A DNA stretch of 64,000 bases from an uncultured Acetatifactor sp. (GTDB taxonomy: Bacteria > Bacillota > Clostridia > Lachnospirales > Lachnospiraceae): the NCBI GenBank assembly GCA_910578815.1, contig CAJTSE010000009.1:123334-187333 (forward strand). The letters run 5' to 3'. The notes beneath the pieces are model-generated. The model saw nothing but the letters and a program-made list of their open reading frames with translations, was not told the origin of the DNA and ran no database searches. Below, in pieces: positions 26,901-34,952 of this stretch. Every line of letters starts with the position of its first letter. The stretch's first letter is position 1. The position numbers were made by a program, and so were the translations under genes.

Positions 26901-27385
26901 TGCCCCAGGGCGGACAGCACCCGCTCTGCCTCCGGGTGAAGCCTGTGGGCCTTATCCCGCAGAATATCCTGCAGATAGCACCGATTACCGCCGTCTATTT
27001 CCATAGCTTTCCTGATGATTTCCTCCGGCTGCTCCATCAGCTCACTGCGGATAAAGCTTAAGCTGCTGCCAATCTCATCCACAAGGCGGCTCATCTTCCC
27101 CATGCGCTGCTGGTGATACTCGTCATAGTAATCCACCTCCACTGCCAGGCTGCAGTAATTTACCACCAGTCCCATCAGTTCGTTTAACCTGCGGTATTCG
27201 TTAAGACAGGCCGCGATCCGTTCAGGAGCATCCAAATTCCCCCGATAAGTCTCCCCGATCCGCTTTGCCAGCGTCTTCATTTCCTCTGCATCCCTGAGCA
27301 TGTCCGCCTCAGAGGCGTAAATCTGAGACAAATCCCATGTCAGCTCTTCCGGTACGTCCTTCCTGCTTTTTAATTCTTCTGCCAT
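23972..27385 (-). CDS. oligoendopeptidase F fused to a GH43 glycosidase
   Basis: A single 1137-codon frame. Residues 1 to about 605 form a complete M3B oligoendopeptidase F, including the zinc motif HELGH near residue 389 and the usual C-terminal TPLLDTIETIGAMIDEI. From about residue 607 (INPVTCLDYPDVDVIRV) a complete GH43 beta-xylosidase/arabinofuranosidase-like protein begins: base Asp in LDYPDVD, pKa Asp in YHDCSLLFDDDD, acid Glu in LGYEGTHFY, then a concanavalin-like C-terminal domain. Neither half has a secretion signal. Both halves look intact and there is no linker. Start set by GGAGGGAAAT. I know no such natural fusion; it could come from loss of the pepF stop and the spacer, or from an assembly or base error. 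Downstream of a hemerythrin and a GH2 gene in the same direction. Confidence 0.85.
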   Translation of the reverse strand: MAEELKSRKDVPEELTWDLSQIYASEADMLRDAEEMKTLAKRIGETYRGNLDAPERIAACLNEYRRLNELMGLVVNYCSLAVEVDYYDEYHQQRMGKMSRLVDEIGSSLSFIRSELMEQPEEIIRKAMEIDGGNRCYLQDILRDKAHRLHPEAERVLSALGQSIYGTPYEIYNITKLADIKFDPFTVNGREYPLGYTLFEDDYEYEPDTAVRRGAFTAFSKKIKEYENVTAVAYNANVQTEKVLAKLRGFDSVFDYLLFDQKVNRELYDRQIDLITEKLAPHMRRYAKLIQRVHHLDQMTFADLKLPIDPGYTPEVTVQASREYIEKGLAVLGEDYVEMIRTAYRDRWVDFAQNKGKATGGFCASPYGTHSYILMTWNNKMSDVFTLAHELGHAGHFKICNAAQSVFDTNVSNYFIEAPSTMNELLMAHYLMRTSKDKRFRRWVLSCMVSNTYYHNFVTHLLEAAYQREVYKLVDAGESVQAGQLSGLMKNTMEKFWGDAVEINEGAELTWMRQPHYYMGLYSYTYSAGLTVATQVCRRLETEGEAVAAEWKKVLAAGSTLDPVGLAALAGIDITTDTPLLDTIETIGAMIDEICELTEELERERPINPVTCLDYPDVDVIRVEDTYYMVSTTMHFMPGCEILRSYDLKNWEHAAYVYETLDGTPGQRLEGEKNIYGQGMWAASLRYHKGTFYVCFVANDTHKTYLYTAQRMDGPWEKHTVEGFYHDCSLLFDDDDRVYIAYGNKNIYITELAEDLSGPKAGGLHRLAVSDEGNPSLGYEGTHFYKINGKYYLFFIHSLWDHWRRTECCFVAEALTGEFVGGEVLNDDRGYCGQGVAQGGIVDTPEGKWYAMLFQDSGAVGRIPILIPVRWEQGLTVHREALQGEQAERVIEQLFPVLGEGGRIPADFPITSTRPDYTYEPLVQSDDFKGELKSCWQFNHEPDVSLIAHDKEAGSWKVTTGKVCDGLTQAKNMITQRMRYPGCAGEVTLDGSGLKEGDIAGLCALQSCYGLIGLTRRDGKLCLIVRTMEAWDRSMTPLEKEWDVLPVEGNCVQLKLEADFTEMKDTAAFYYKEGADGTESDVAGAEKGRSGQDWKKLGPDHKLYFKLDHFCGCRFGLVAYSTKEAGGSAEFKNFIYS

Positions 27386-27539
27386 ATTTCCCTCCACGCC
27401 GGAACATTTTTTGCGAAGGCCGCAAGTCAAATCTTATATTTGGCTCTGCGATTTCGAGTTTGCTGCTCCGGCACAAACTCACGATTGAAAAATCTGTACA
27501 TCAGTGTAATCTTTCAATCTTCCCTTTCCTTACCTGTTT

Positions 27540-28424
27540 CTATACCTGAATACACAGGGCAAAATATCCTTTCCCACCAGTGCCGAACAACAGACTGTAA
27601 GGAGGAAACTGCCTTTCAAACGCATTACGGAACTGTTCAAATGTCATCAAATCTGTCTTTTCCAGCTTCGTCCCCTCCGTGAAGGAAAAATGTCTTGAGA
27701 TACAGCTCATGAACTTGGGGGACAGCATTTTCACCGCATAGGATACCGTCTTGTCGATTCTGTCAATCTGCTTTCCGAACAGATCCCCCACCATGTTCAA
27801 AATCAGCTTTTCTTCATATACAATATACACCTGCTGCCGCTGCCCTGCAGGCGAAGAGTAAAGCAGCCGGAAGCATAAGGCCTTCCCCGACGCAAAATCC
27901 TCCCCGCCATAACGCATGCTCACTGTTTTTGCCTTGATGCGGTACAGGTTATCCAGCGCCTGAACGGCTGCTTTCTCCAGGGAGTCAATCTCACTTTCCG
28001 CCGGCTGATGCTCCCATTTTTTATAGGAATGTCCCACGATCGCATGATCCTCAATCATGATATGACCGTTGAGCCACCCGATACACATCCCCAGAAAATG
28101 CTGAATTGCACCGGTGGAGTAATTTTGTTCCTCCAACTCCGCCTCAAGAGCCGGAATGGTATGATCCCGCATATTGTCATGAAAGCATTTATGTACCTCA
28201 TAGTCCTTGTAGCCTATAGACTTCATGTAAGCCTCTTCCTCGGCGAAATGCTTCATGGTATAGCTCTTAAAATACTTAATGCCTTCTCTGCAGGCATACT
28301 GCTGCTTCTCGGTATCCTCATTCAGGCTGAGCAATTTCCCCACAATGGAAAAAAGACGCTGATGTGCCCTGTCAATGCTTTCCACTCCCACATTAAACCT
28401 GTCGTTCCACACTATTCCACTCAC
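27540..28424 (-). CDS. hemerythrin-domain protein with CheX-like C-terminal region
   Basis: A 294-residue cytosolic protein. Residues 1-135 are a bacteriohemerythrin: IVWNDRFNVGVESIDRAHQRLF, KHFAEEEAYMKSIGYKDYEVHKCFH and a late WLNGHIMIEDH provide the His/Glu di-iron ligands, so it probably senses or binds oxygen. The C-terminal 130 residues (EKLILNMVGDLFGKQIDRIDKTVSYAVKM) resemble the CheX phosphatase fold, suggesting output to signalling; this part is inference. It has no membrane segment. In an anaerobe it may serve oxygen detection or scavenging. Confidence 0.8.
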   Translation of the reverse strand: MSGIVWNDRFNVGVESIDRAHQRLFSIVGKLLSLNEDTEKQQYACREGIKYFKSYTMKHFAEEEAYMKSIGYKDYEVHKCFHDNMRDHTIPALEAELEEQNYSTGAIQHFLGMCIGWLNGHIMIEDHAIVGHSYKKWEHQPAESEIDSLEKAAVQALDNLYRIKAKTVSMRYGGEDFASGKALCFRLLYSSPAGQRQQVYIVYEEKLILNMVGDLFGKQIDRIDKTVSYAVKMLSPKFMSCISRHFSFTEGTKLEKTDLMTFEQFRNAFERQFPPYSLLFGTGGKGYFALCIQV

Positions 28425-28527
28425 CGTTTCATACCCCTCCCTCTTCTGACGGATGTGCTGCCAGTATCCTTATCACACTTCCAGACATGCCGGCAAAGCC
28501 AAATCGGTACACCCACATGATCTGCCG

Positions 28528-30216
28528 TCAGTTTATATAATTATCATAGGCCTCAAAGATCTGCTTTACCCTGTCGTAACACAGCTTCCTGCGTCGGTAT
28601 TCATCCACCACGCCCTTGTTGTTCATGGTACGAGGACGCCCGCCAAACCATTCCTCACTGATCCTCACATCACAAAACTGCCAGATATAAACGCCGCAGC
28701 AATCCCCATGCGCCAGCACCGCGCTGATCTGCTCCGCCAGGGTTTCCGCCTGATATTCCTCTGTCCATTTGGAATGATAGGGATTGCGGCAGCCGTAAAT
28801 GCCGCCTGCTCCGATCTCCGTGATCAAAAAAGGCTTGCCGCTCCCTTCCGTTTCCTGCTGTACCCACTGGTACAAATCCTCCAGATATTCCCCCGGAGGC
28901 GTTTCATGATACCACTTTGGATAAATATTATAGGACACCACATCCGGCAGTCCAAAGCAAATGTCCGTCTTAAACTTACAGCTTGCAAAAGAATGAGGCC
29001 TGGTTCCGTCAAGCCTTTTGATCAGCCTCAGCTGTTTTTCATAGCATTCCTTCCCGTATTCCGTATCACTGGCGCATTCATTTAAAATACCCCAGATATA
29101 AATGCAGGGATGGTTGTAATGGGCCGGAATCATTTCCCGGATCACCTGCTCCGCCTGCTCTTCAAAATGAGGATTCCGCATATTTTCCAGGCTGAGGCCT
29201 CTGGCATGATTTTCCTCCCACACCAGGATCCCCAGCTCGTCGCAGAGATCCAGAAACACCTCGTCGTTGGGATAATGGGAGGTCCGCACGGAATTGGCAC
29301 CCAGATGCCGGATCAGGTCCAGATCCGCCGCCATGGCCGCATAAGGCAGAGCGCACCCAAACTGAGGATGATCCTCATGCCGGCAGAACCCCTTGATGCG
29401 GACGGCTCTGCCGTTAATCAGAATCCGCTTTCCCTCTATACTTACCACCCGGAAGCCAAACCGGTCTGTGAGATCGTCCGCCGGCTCCCCGTCCAGATTC
29501 AAAATCCCATTGATCCGGTAAAGCTGCGGATGCTCCATGCTCCAGGGCTCTGCCTGAGAACAAAGCAGGTTTTGCCGCAAAATCCTTTCCTCTCCGGGTG
29601 CAAGCGTCTCGTTCATCCATTCTGCTCGAACAGTCTCCGGCATGTCGATGGCTGCGGACACATCGCAGCTGCACGAATGATCCGCTATGCTTTTCACGGT
29701 CAGGGACACCTGCGCCTGCCAGCTGCCGTCCTGCCAAAGGGGCGTAACCTGTATGCTTTTGATATAAACATCGGCCAGCTGTTCCAAAACCACCGGCCTG
29801 CTGACACCCCCATAGGACATATAATCGTTGGGAATATGCAGGGCGCTTTCCTCGCTGAAACGGTTGTCCGCCTTAATCTCCAGGGTATGCTCCCCGTAAG
29901 GCACATTGGGAATCACGGCGTCAAACATGGTATAGGCGTTATAGTGCCGCATAATCTCCTGCCCGTCCAAAAAGACCGTGGCCGTGTGGCTGACGCCCTT
30001 GCATTCCAGCCGCAGATTTCCCCCAGCCTGAAACGTAGTCCGGTAAATGCCCTCTCCCCTGTAATTTCCGAAATCCGGGTAGCTCTCCCAGCAGCTGGGC
30101 GTTGCCACCATGAAGGTCTGCCCCGCCAGCCTGCCCTGACAGGGCGTAAACTGCCAAAGCTGCCCGGTCAGCTCCTTTTGACAGCGGATTTTATGAGTTT
30201 CAAACGTACGTATCAT
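28528..30216 (-). CDS. GH2 glycosidase, beta-glucuronidase-like
   Basis: A 562-residue cytosolic enzyme with the GH2 order: jelly-roll (to about 150), Ig-like domain (to about 240) and TIM barrel. Acid/base Glu380 is in ILNECAS and nucleophile Glu467 in ITEIGAG. Near the end, TMNNKGVVDEYRRRK carries the Asn-x-Lys motif that contacts the glucuronate carboxylate in beta-glucuronidases, so glucuronidase is the best guess; beta-galactosidase is the alternative. It lies 10 nt after the Uma2 gene, same strand, and upstream of the GH43-containing fusion, which together hint at plant or host glycan use. Confidence 0.85.
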   Translation of the reverse strand: MIRTFETHKIRCQKELTGQLWQFTPCQGRLAGQTFMVATPSCWESYPDFGNYRGEGIYRTTFQAGGNLRLECKGVSHTATVFLDGQEIMRHYNAYTMFDAVIPNVPYGEHTLEIKADNRFSEESALHIPNDYMSYGGVSRPVVLEQLADVYIKSIQVTPLWQDGSWQAQVSLTVKSIADHSCSCDVSAAIDMPETVRAEWMNETLAPGEERILRQNLLCSQAEPWSMEHPQLYRINGILNLDGEPADDLTDRFGFRVVSIEGKRILINGRAVRIKGFCRHEDHPQFGCALPYAAMAADLDLIRHLGANSVRTSHYPNDEVFLDLCDELGILVWEENHARGLSLENMRNPHFEEQAEQVIREMIPAHYNHPCIYIWGILNECASDTEYGKECYEKQLRLIKRLDGTRPHSFASCKFKTDICFGLPDVVSYNIYPKWYHETPPGEYLEDLYQWVQQETEGSGKPFLITEIGAGGIYGCRNPYHSKWTEEYQAETLAEQISAVLAHGDCCGVYIWQFCDVRISEEWFGGRPRTMNNKGVVDEYRRRKLCYDRVKQIFEAYDNYIN

Positions 30217-30225
30217 AAAGCCCTC

Positions 30226-30726
30226 CTATCCTATATCAAATAGCTCGTCAAAAGTAATTATAGAATCGGGAAACATCACCAGTTGTAAATCATCTTTATT
30301 TTTGTCCGTAACTGTTTTATAAAGATAAGGATAAGCCGTACCATCATCCTTCCAGTCAAACAAATAAATCTCAACCTGCCTTTTTCGCCAATCTGCAATC
30401 CAGTATTCCGAAACACCCACCCTGCAGTATATCTGCATTTTCTCATTTCGATCGTATTCTTCGGTAGAATCAGATAAAACCTCCATGACAAAGCGGGGGA
30501 TTCCGGTAAATGATACATTTTTCCGGTCACGCATATTACAGATGATCGAAACATCCGGTATCACGATTTTATCCTCATTCTCACGCCACTGGTACTGAAC
30601 ACTGTCGCTGAATACGCGGCATAAACTGTCCTTCATTTGACTGCCTATTTTAATCACAAAATTATGAATAACCATAGAATGTTCAAGATATGTTTTACTC
30701 ATATCCTCTATCGGTAAAGAATTCAT
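30226..30726 (-). CDS. Uma2-family (DUF820) putative nuclease
   Basis: A 166-residue protein with the PD-(D/E)xK layout of Uma2: PDVSIICN, FVMEVLSDSTEEYDRNEKMQIY and GVSEYWIADWRKRQVEIY. The family is predicted to be endonuclease-like and is common in mobile-rich genomes, but its role is not established. Start has GGGAGGG seven bases upstream. It precedes the GH2 gene by 10 nt with no obvious functional link. A promoter and hairpin leader lie upstream. Confidence 0.85.
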   Translation of the reverse strand: MNSLPIEDMSKTYLEHSMVIHNFVIKIGSQMKDSLCRVFSDSVQYQWRENEDKIVIPDVSIICNMRDRKNVSFTGIPRFVMEVLSDSTEEYDRNEKMQIYCRVGVSEYWIADWRKRQVEIYLFDWKDDGTAYPYLYKTVTDKNKDDLQLVMFPDSIITFDELFDIG

Positions 30727-30788
30727 TCGGCGACCCTCCCGTTCATTACATATCAGGTATTTACATTCGCAACCCCGCGCTCGTTAAT

Positions 30789-30869
30789 GTCCACAGAAAA
30801 ACAAATGCCGCTTCGCGTCGCTTGTTTTTCTCCTGTGAACATTATACTATGCTTTTTGGTTGAAAACAA
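30789..30869 (-). promoter_or_regulatory. promoter and long hairpin leader of the Uma2-GH2 genes
   Basis: Minus strand TTGTTT (30869-30864), 17 nt, TATAAT (30846-30841). Immediately downstream the transcript would fold into a hairpin of about 16 bp with arms at 30789-30806 and 30823-30840 (GTCCACAG-AAAAACAA and TTGTTTTTCTCCTGTGAAC). Confidence 0.65.
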
Positions 30870-30883
30870 GCAGGGGGCGAAAA

Positions 30884-31046
30884 TCACCCCCCTTCGTCCA
30901 CATATAACTGAATCCAATTCTGTATGATACCGGCCACGTACTCCACACTTTTCTGACCACTGTAATAGCCAAGGGCTTCCTCGTTGATGATTTTGATGGT
31001 CTCATCGGCCGCCGTCTACCGGTCTGCCTCCATGGAGGCCTCCACG
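30884..31046 (-). pseudogene. C-terminal scrap of an extracellular solute-binding protein gene
   Basis: After the ABC gene stop, a frame reads TAADETIKIINEEALGYYSGQKS...GIIQNWIQLYVDEGG and stops at 30884. This is the characteristic end of family-1 sugar-binding lipoproteins of Lachnospiraceae. An in-frame TAG at 31016-31018 and the missing 400 residues show it is a relic, left when the ABC operon was placed here or by a deletion. Confidence 0.7.
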
Positions 31047-32849
31047 TTATTGCTCATAATATTGGGCCTGAGCATGCCACAGCTCAAAATACCTGCCCTT
31101 TACGTCGGCCAGAAGCTCTTCATGAGTACCAATCTGCACAATCCTGCCCTTGTCAAATACCGCGATCCTGTCGCAAAATCGGCAGGAGGACAGACGGTGG
31201 CTGATATAAATGGCTGTCTTGTCTCCCACAATCCGGTCAAACCGGGAATAAATCTCCGCCTCGGCCACAGGGTCCAGCGCCGCCGTGGGCTCATCCAAAA
31301 TGATAAAAGGAGCATCCCTGTAAAGAGCTCTGGCAAGGGCTATTTTTTGAGCCTCACCTCCGGAAACAATCACGCCGTCTTCATCAAAATTTTTGTAAAT
31401 CGGAGTATCCAGCTTTTTCTCCATCATAGCGTACCGCTCCCCAAAACCCACCTCTTCCAGGATCCGCTCCGCCTTTTTTGTATCCCAGCTTCCTCCTGCC
31501 GCCACATTAAAGCCAAGAGACATGGCCAGAAGGGCATAATCCTGAAAAACCACCGAAAAAATATCCAGATACTGTCTGTAATCATACTTTCGAATATTAA
31601 AATCATTCATAAAAATCTCGCCCTGGGATGGATCATAGAGCCGGCAGAGCAGCTTGATAAAGGTGGTTTTCCCGCTGCCGTTTACCCCTACCACCGCCAG
31701 CTTTTCCCCTGCCTTCAATTTCAGATGAATCTCCTTAAGTGCATCTTCTTCCGCCCCCGGATACCGGAAACTTACATTCTTAAATTCAATATCATATTTT
31801 TTGTCGCTGCGCTTTTCCACCGCCAGACTTCCCTGATACATATCGTTTTTAATGTCCAGAAAGTCAAGATAGGTCTGAAGATAAGGCTCATTATTCTTTA
31901 TCCCGCTGATGAGCCTGAAAAAATTCCCGATACTTCCTGTAAATCTTCCCAGATAGCCCACATACTTAATGACACTCCCCACAGGAAACGCTCCCTGAAC
32001 ACAGTAAAATACCACGATCAGATAAGCACACAGATTTATTGTCATGAAAACCGCCTGCATCGGTATGGAATACCAAAATTCCTTCCTACGCGCCTCGGAA
32101 AAAACCTCCAAATGCTTTTTGCTGTACTTTTTTTCCAGTCCGGTAATCAGATCCTGCTGGCGGTAGATCCGGTTGTCCAGACCGGAGGTATTATGGCCGT
32201 TTCCCAGACGGTTTTCTTCCAACATTTCATCTCCGATCTTCGTTCGATAAAGTGATAATTTTCGGTCGTATATAAAATTCCAGACCACATTCAGTCCCAT
32301 GCAAACCAGCATAGCCGCCAAAAGCAAGACTCCGGTCCTCCGAAAGCCCACTCGCAGGATAGCCGATAACATTTCGGCAAACAACAGCAGCCCAAAGGCA
32401 AAATTCACCAGGAATTCCATGAAATTTTCCGTCCTGTGCCGCATCTGGCGGACACCGTAATCATTCACCCAGGCGTTATCTATAATCTTGCGTCTGTGCT
32501 GCCTGATCTTCGGATCCTCCAGCTTATCATAATCCAGAGACAATACCTTCCGGTTAAAGGCCGCCGCTTCCTCATCCTCCAGGATCTTCAGCTGTATATC
32601 CGCCTTTCTGTATAAAAACGCCCCCATGCTTCGGATAACAAGATTCCCGATCAGGGTGAATGCCACCAGAACATAGATTTCCTTTCTTCCCCGCCCTTCG
32701 TAAAGGGCAGTGACAATCTCCGAAGACAGCCACAAATTAAAGTAAGGCGTACAGTTGTTAAAAAGTATCTGTAAAAATTTCAGTGGAAAATATTTGGGGT
32801 TATACGCACCATATACCTTCAGCGCTCTCATGGTCACACTTTTTTTCAT
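31047..32849 (-). CDS. ABC exporter half-transporter (600 aa), partner of the 625-aa gene
   Basis: N-terminal six-helix transmembrane domain (to about residue 330) and a C-terminal nucleotide-binding domain: Walker A GVNGSGKTTFIKLL, signature VSGGEAQKIALARAL, Walker B FIILDEPTAALD, switch His in ISHRLSS. The signature has E in place of the usual Q. Its start overlaps the previous gene by four bases (ATGA), so the two proteins are made together and probably form a heterodimer exporting a drug, peptide or lipid. Controlled with its partner by the upstream LytTR site. Confidence 0.9.
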   Translation of the reverse strand: MKKSVTMRALKVYGAYNPKYFPLKFLQILFNNCTPYFNLWLSSEIVTALYEGRGRKEIYVLVAFTLIGNLVIRSMGAFLYRKADIQLKILEDEEAAAFNRKVLSLDYDKLEDPKIRQHRRKIIDNAWVNDYGVRQMRHRTENFMEFLVNFAFGLLLFAEMLSAILRVGFRRTGVLLLAAMLVCMGLNVVWNFIYDRKLSLYRTKIGDEMLEENRLGNGHNTSGLDNRIYRQQDLITGLEKKYSKKHLEVFSEARRKEFWYSIPMQAVFMTINLCAYLIVVFYCVQGAFPVGSVIKYVGYLGRFTGSIGNFFRLISGIKNNEPYLQTYLDFLDIKNDMYQGSLAVEKRSDKKYDIEFKNVSFRYPGAEEDALKEIHLKLKAGEKLAVVGVNGSGKTTFIKLLCRLYDPSQGEIFMNDFNIRKYDYRQYLDIFSVVFQDYALLAMSLGFNVAAGGSWDTKKAERILEEVGFGERYAMMEKKLDTPIYKNFDEDGVIVSGGEAQKIALARALYRDAPFIILDEPTAALDPVAEAEIYSRFDRIVGDKTAIYISHRLSSCRFCDRIAVFDKGRIVQIGTHEELLADVKGRYFELWHAQAQYYEQ

Positions 32850-34723
32850 GATGATACCTCCTTATTTCCCGAACTGTAATACTTGCTTTGTACTTTAAAC
32901 ATGTACGCATATCTTCCGTTTTTTTCCATCAGCTCTTCATGGGTTCCGCTCTCCAATATCCGCCCGTCCTCCAAAAAAACAATACGGTCACAAAAACGCG
33001 TGGACGCAAAGCGGTGGGATATATAAACAGAGGTTTTGCCCATGGTCAGCTGCCGGTATTTCCGGTACAGATTGTTTTCGGCAATAGGGTCCAGCGCCGC
33101 CGTGGGTTCATCCAGGATCAGGATGGGGCCGTCCTTATAAATCGCCCGCGCCAATACCAGCTTCTGCATCTCCCCGCCTGACAGGTCCACGCCGTCATCA
33201 TAAATGCCCCGCATCAAATGCGTATCTATCCCCCGTGGCAGCCCGGATATCTTTTCATAAATACCGGCGGCTTTCATGGCTGCAACCGCATCCTCCCTGG
33301 CCGTAGGCCGCTTAAGATCAACACCTGCCACAAACTCAAAGCAGGTAAAGGCCACAGCCCGGATCTCCTGAAAGACAGCGGAAATCAAGGAATAATATTC
33401 TTCGATATTGTACTCATCAATCCGCTTCCCCCCTGCCAGAATCTCTCCTTTAGAAGGGGCATACATCCCGCAGATCAGCTTAATCAGCGTTGTCTTGCCT
33501 GCCCCGTTTACACCCACCAGTGCAAGGCTCTGCCCGCTTTCTATACATAGATTAATCCCCTTTAAGCAGTAATCCTTCGCACCGTCATAGCGATACCACA
33601 CATCCTTTAACTCAATTTTTACCGGCCCTTCCGGCAGGCTGCACCCTTTTCCATGGTTAAACCGATTCGGATAATCATAAAACTCCCTGTAGCGAGTTAT
33701 TTTTTCCGCGCGGGTATTCAGCTTCGCCACAGCCCGGATGATACCCTGAAGAAAACCGGCAACCCCTCCCACCAGTCCGAAGTAAAAGACAAAGCCGCCT
33801 ACCGTCAGCCTTCCCGCAAACAATGCCCCCGTGAGGATAACATAGGCAATACCGTTTTGAAACAGCGCCATCAGACCCGCAAGCACAGACGCCCACAACC
33901 CCCTTAAGCTGCAGCGCTGCTCCCACATAAGAAGGCTGCCTTGGTAGCTGCGCATCAGCCTGTCCAGCCATGGCTCCAGCCCATAGAGCTTGATGTCCTT
34001 TGCTCTGGGGAAATCGTCGGAAAGTCCTTCCAGATAGTCCTTTTTTCGGACATCCTTTTCCCACCTGTGCTTATTTTTCTCACGATAACGATCCTCCCAG
34101 CGTGTGGTAAAATAAGAAAGCACGGAAAGTATCGCCACCGACACAAAAATTATGGGATCCATGGCCACCAGAATGGAGGCATAGGTAATGATCCCCAGCC
34201 CGGCCTCCAAAAAGGTATCTATATCCCTCCAGAAAAATTCCAGCGAGCAGTTTCCTTGACAAGCATCCTGCCAGGCATAGCCCTTGACTTCCCGAAAATG
34301 CTGCCGCTCCAGATTTTCATAATCTGTGTCATAGTTCTCCAGCGCAGACATTTCCGACTGATAAACCATTGTAGGATAATACTGCCTGGCATCACATTTG
34401 CTTTTAATCAATCGCTCCAGCAGCGTCAAAAAAGCCGTCATCATCAGGAAAAAAAGCACTGTCTCCACCAGTGGCCGGAAAGAGACACCTTCCCCGATCC
34501 GGTCAATGAGGACCTTTGAAAATAAAGAGCCGACCAGCGGAATGGCCACGGCTACCGGCGCATGGGCAAATATAAAAATCAGGAAGCACCCGTCCAGATA
34601 CAAAAGCTTCTTAAAGGCCCACAGCAAATTTCCGGCTTTATGATACTTTCTCTTATCTGCTGCCATATCCGTTTGTTCTTTTTCTGTTTGTTCTTTTTCT
34701 GCTTGTTCTTCATTTCTTTTCAT
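32846..34723 (-). CDS. ABC exporter half-transporter (625 aa), first of the pair
   Basis: Same architecture: six helices, then Walker A GVNGAGKTTLIKLI, signature LSGGEMQKLVLARAI, Walker B ILILDEPTAALD. The cytoplasmic N-terminus has a small repeat (EKEQTEKEQTD) encoded by 15-bp tandem repeats at about 34674-34710, a site where length may vary. GGGGG precedes the ATG. First gene of the exporter operon behind the LytTR double site and just downstream of its regulator genes, so it is likely the regulated output of that two-component system. Confidence 0.9.
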   Translation of the reverse strand: MKRNEEQAEKEQTEKEQTDMAADKRKYHKAGNLLWAFKKLLYLDGCFLIFIFAHAPVAVAIPLVGSLFSKVLIDRIGEGVSFRPLVETVLFFLMMTAFLTLLERLIKSKCDARQYYPTMVYQSEMSALENYDTDYENLERQHFREVKGYAWQDACQGNCSLEFFWRDIDTFLEAGLGIITYASILVAMDPIIFVSVAILSVLSYFTTRWEDRYREKNKHRWEKDVRKKDYLEGLSDDFPRAKDIKLYGLEPWLDRLMRSYQGSLLMWEQRCSLRGLWASVLAGLMALFQNGIAYVILTGALFAGRLTVGGFVFYFGLVGGVAGFLQGIIRAVAKLNTRAEKITRYREFYDYPNRFNHGKGCSLPEGPVKIELKDVWYRYDGAKDYCLKGINLCIESGQSLALVGVNGAGKTTLIKLICGMYAPSKGEILAGGKRIDEYNIEEYYSLISAVFQEIRAVAFTCFEFVAGVDLKRPTAREDAVAAMKAAGIYEKISGLPRGIDTHLMRGIYDDGVDLSGGEMQKLVLARAIYKDGPILILDEPTAALDPIAENNLYRKYRQLTMGKTSVYISHRFASTRFCDRIVFLEDGRILESGTHEELMEKNGRYAYMFKVQSKYYSSGNKEVSS

Positions 34724-34824
34724 TTCACTTTCCCCCGTTCCGAAGTGTTTTACGCAAAGGGGACCCGCGCTTCACCCCTTAAATATTTTTTACCATAAAA
34801 AATGTCTATAAAAGGGAATTTGAT

Positions 34825-34854
34825 GTAAACGGTTAAAAATTTGATGTCAACTGT
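34825..34854 (-). promoter_or_regulatory. AgrA/LytTR-type double binding site upstream of the ABC exporter
   Basis: On the minus strand ACAGTTGAC (34854-34846), exactly 12 nt, ACCGTTTAC (34833-34825). The word GTTnACATCAAATT is repeated with a 21-bp period. AgrA and related LytTR regulators bind two ACnGTTnnn boxes with a 12-nt spacer. It is about 100 nt before the exporter start; a LytTR regulator is encoded 800 bp away. The promoter itself is weak (several possible -10 boxes), as expected for an activated promoter. Confidence 0.65.
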
Positions 34855-34925
34855 TCGCCAAAAAAGCTGTCAGCATATGCCGGCAGCCTGCAAAGAATGC
34901 GATCATATATTTGCTTGTTTGACCA

Positions 34926-34950
34926 GCGCAGGCGAAAGACCAGCCTGCGC
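34926..34950 (-). terminator. hairpin after the histidine kinase gene
   Basis: GCGCAGGC (34926-34933) and GCCTGCGC (34943-34950), perfect 8-bp stem with 9-nt loop, two bases after the kinase stop. No strong U-run, so possibly a partial terminator separating regulator and exporter transcripts. Confidence 0.6.
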
Positions 34951-34952
34951 CC

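Noticed and set aside
29110..30243. 377-codon plus-strand frame opposite the GH2 gene
   Set aside because: A shadow of a GC-rich gene; the minus strand has both catalytic Glu residues and the family fold.
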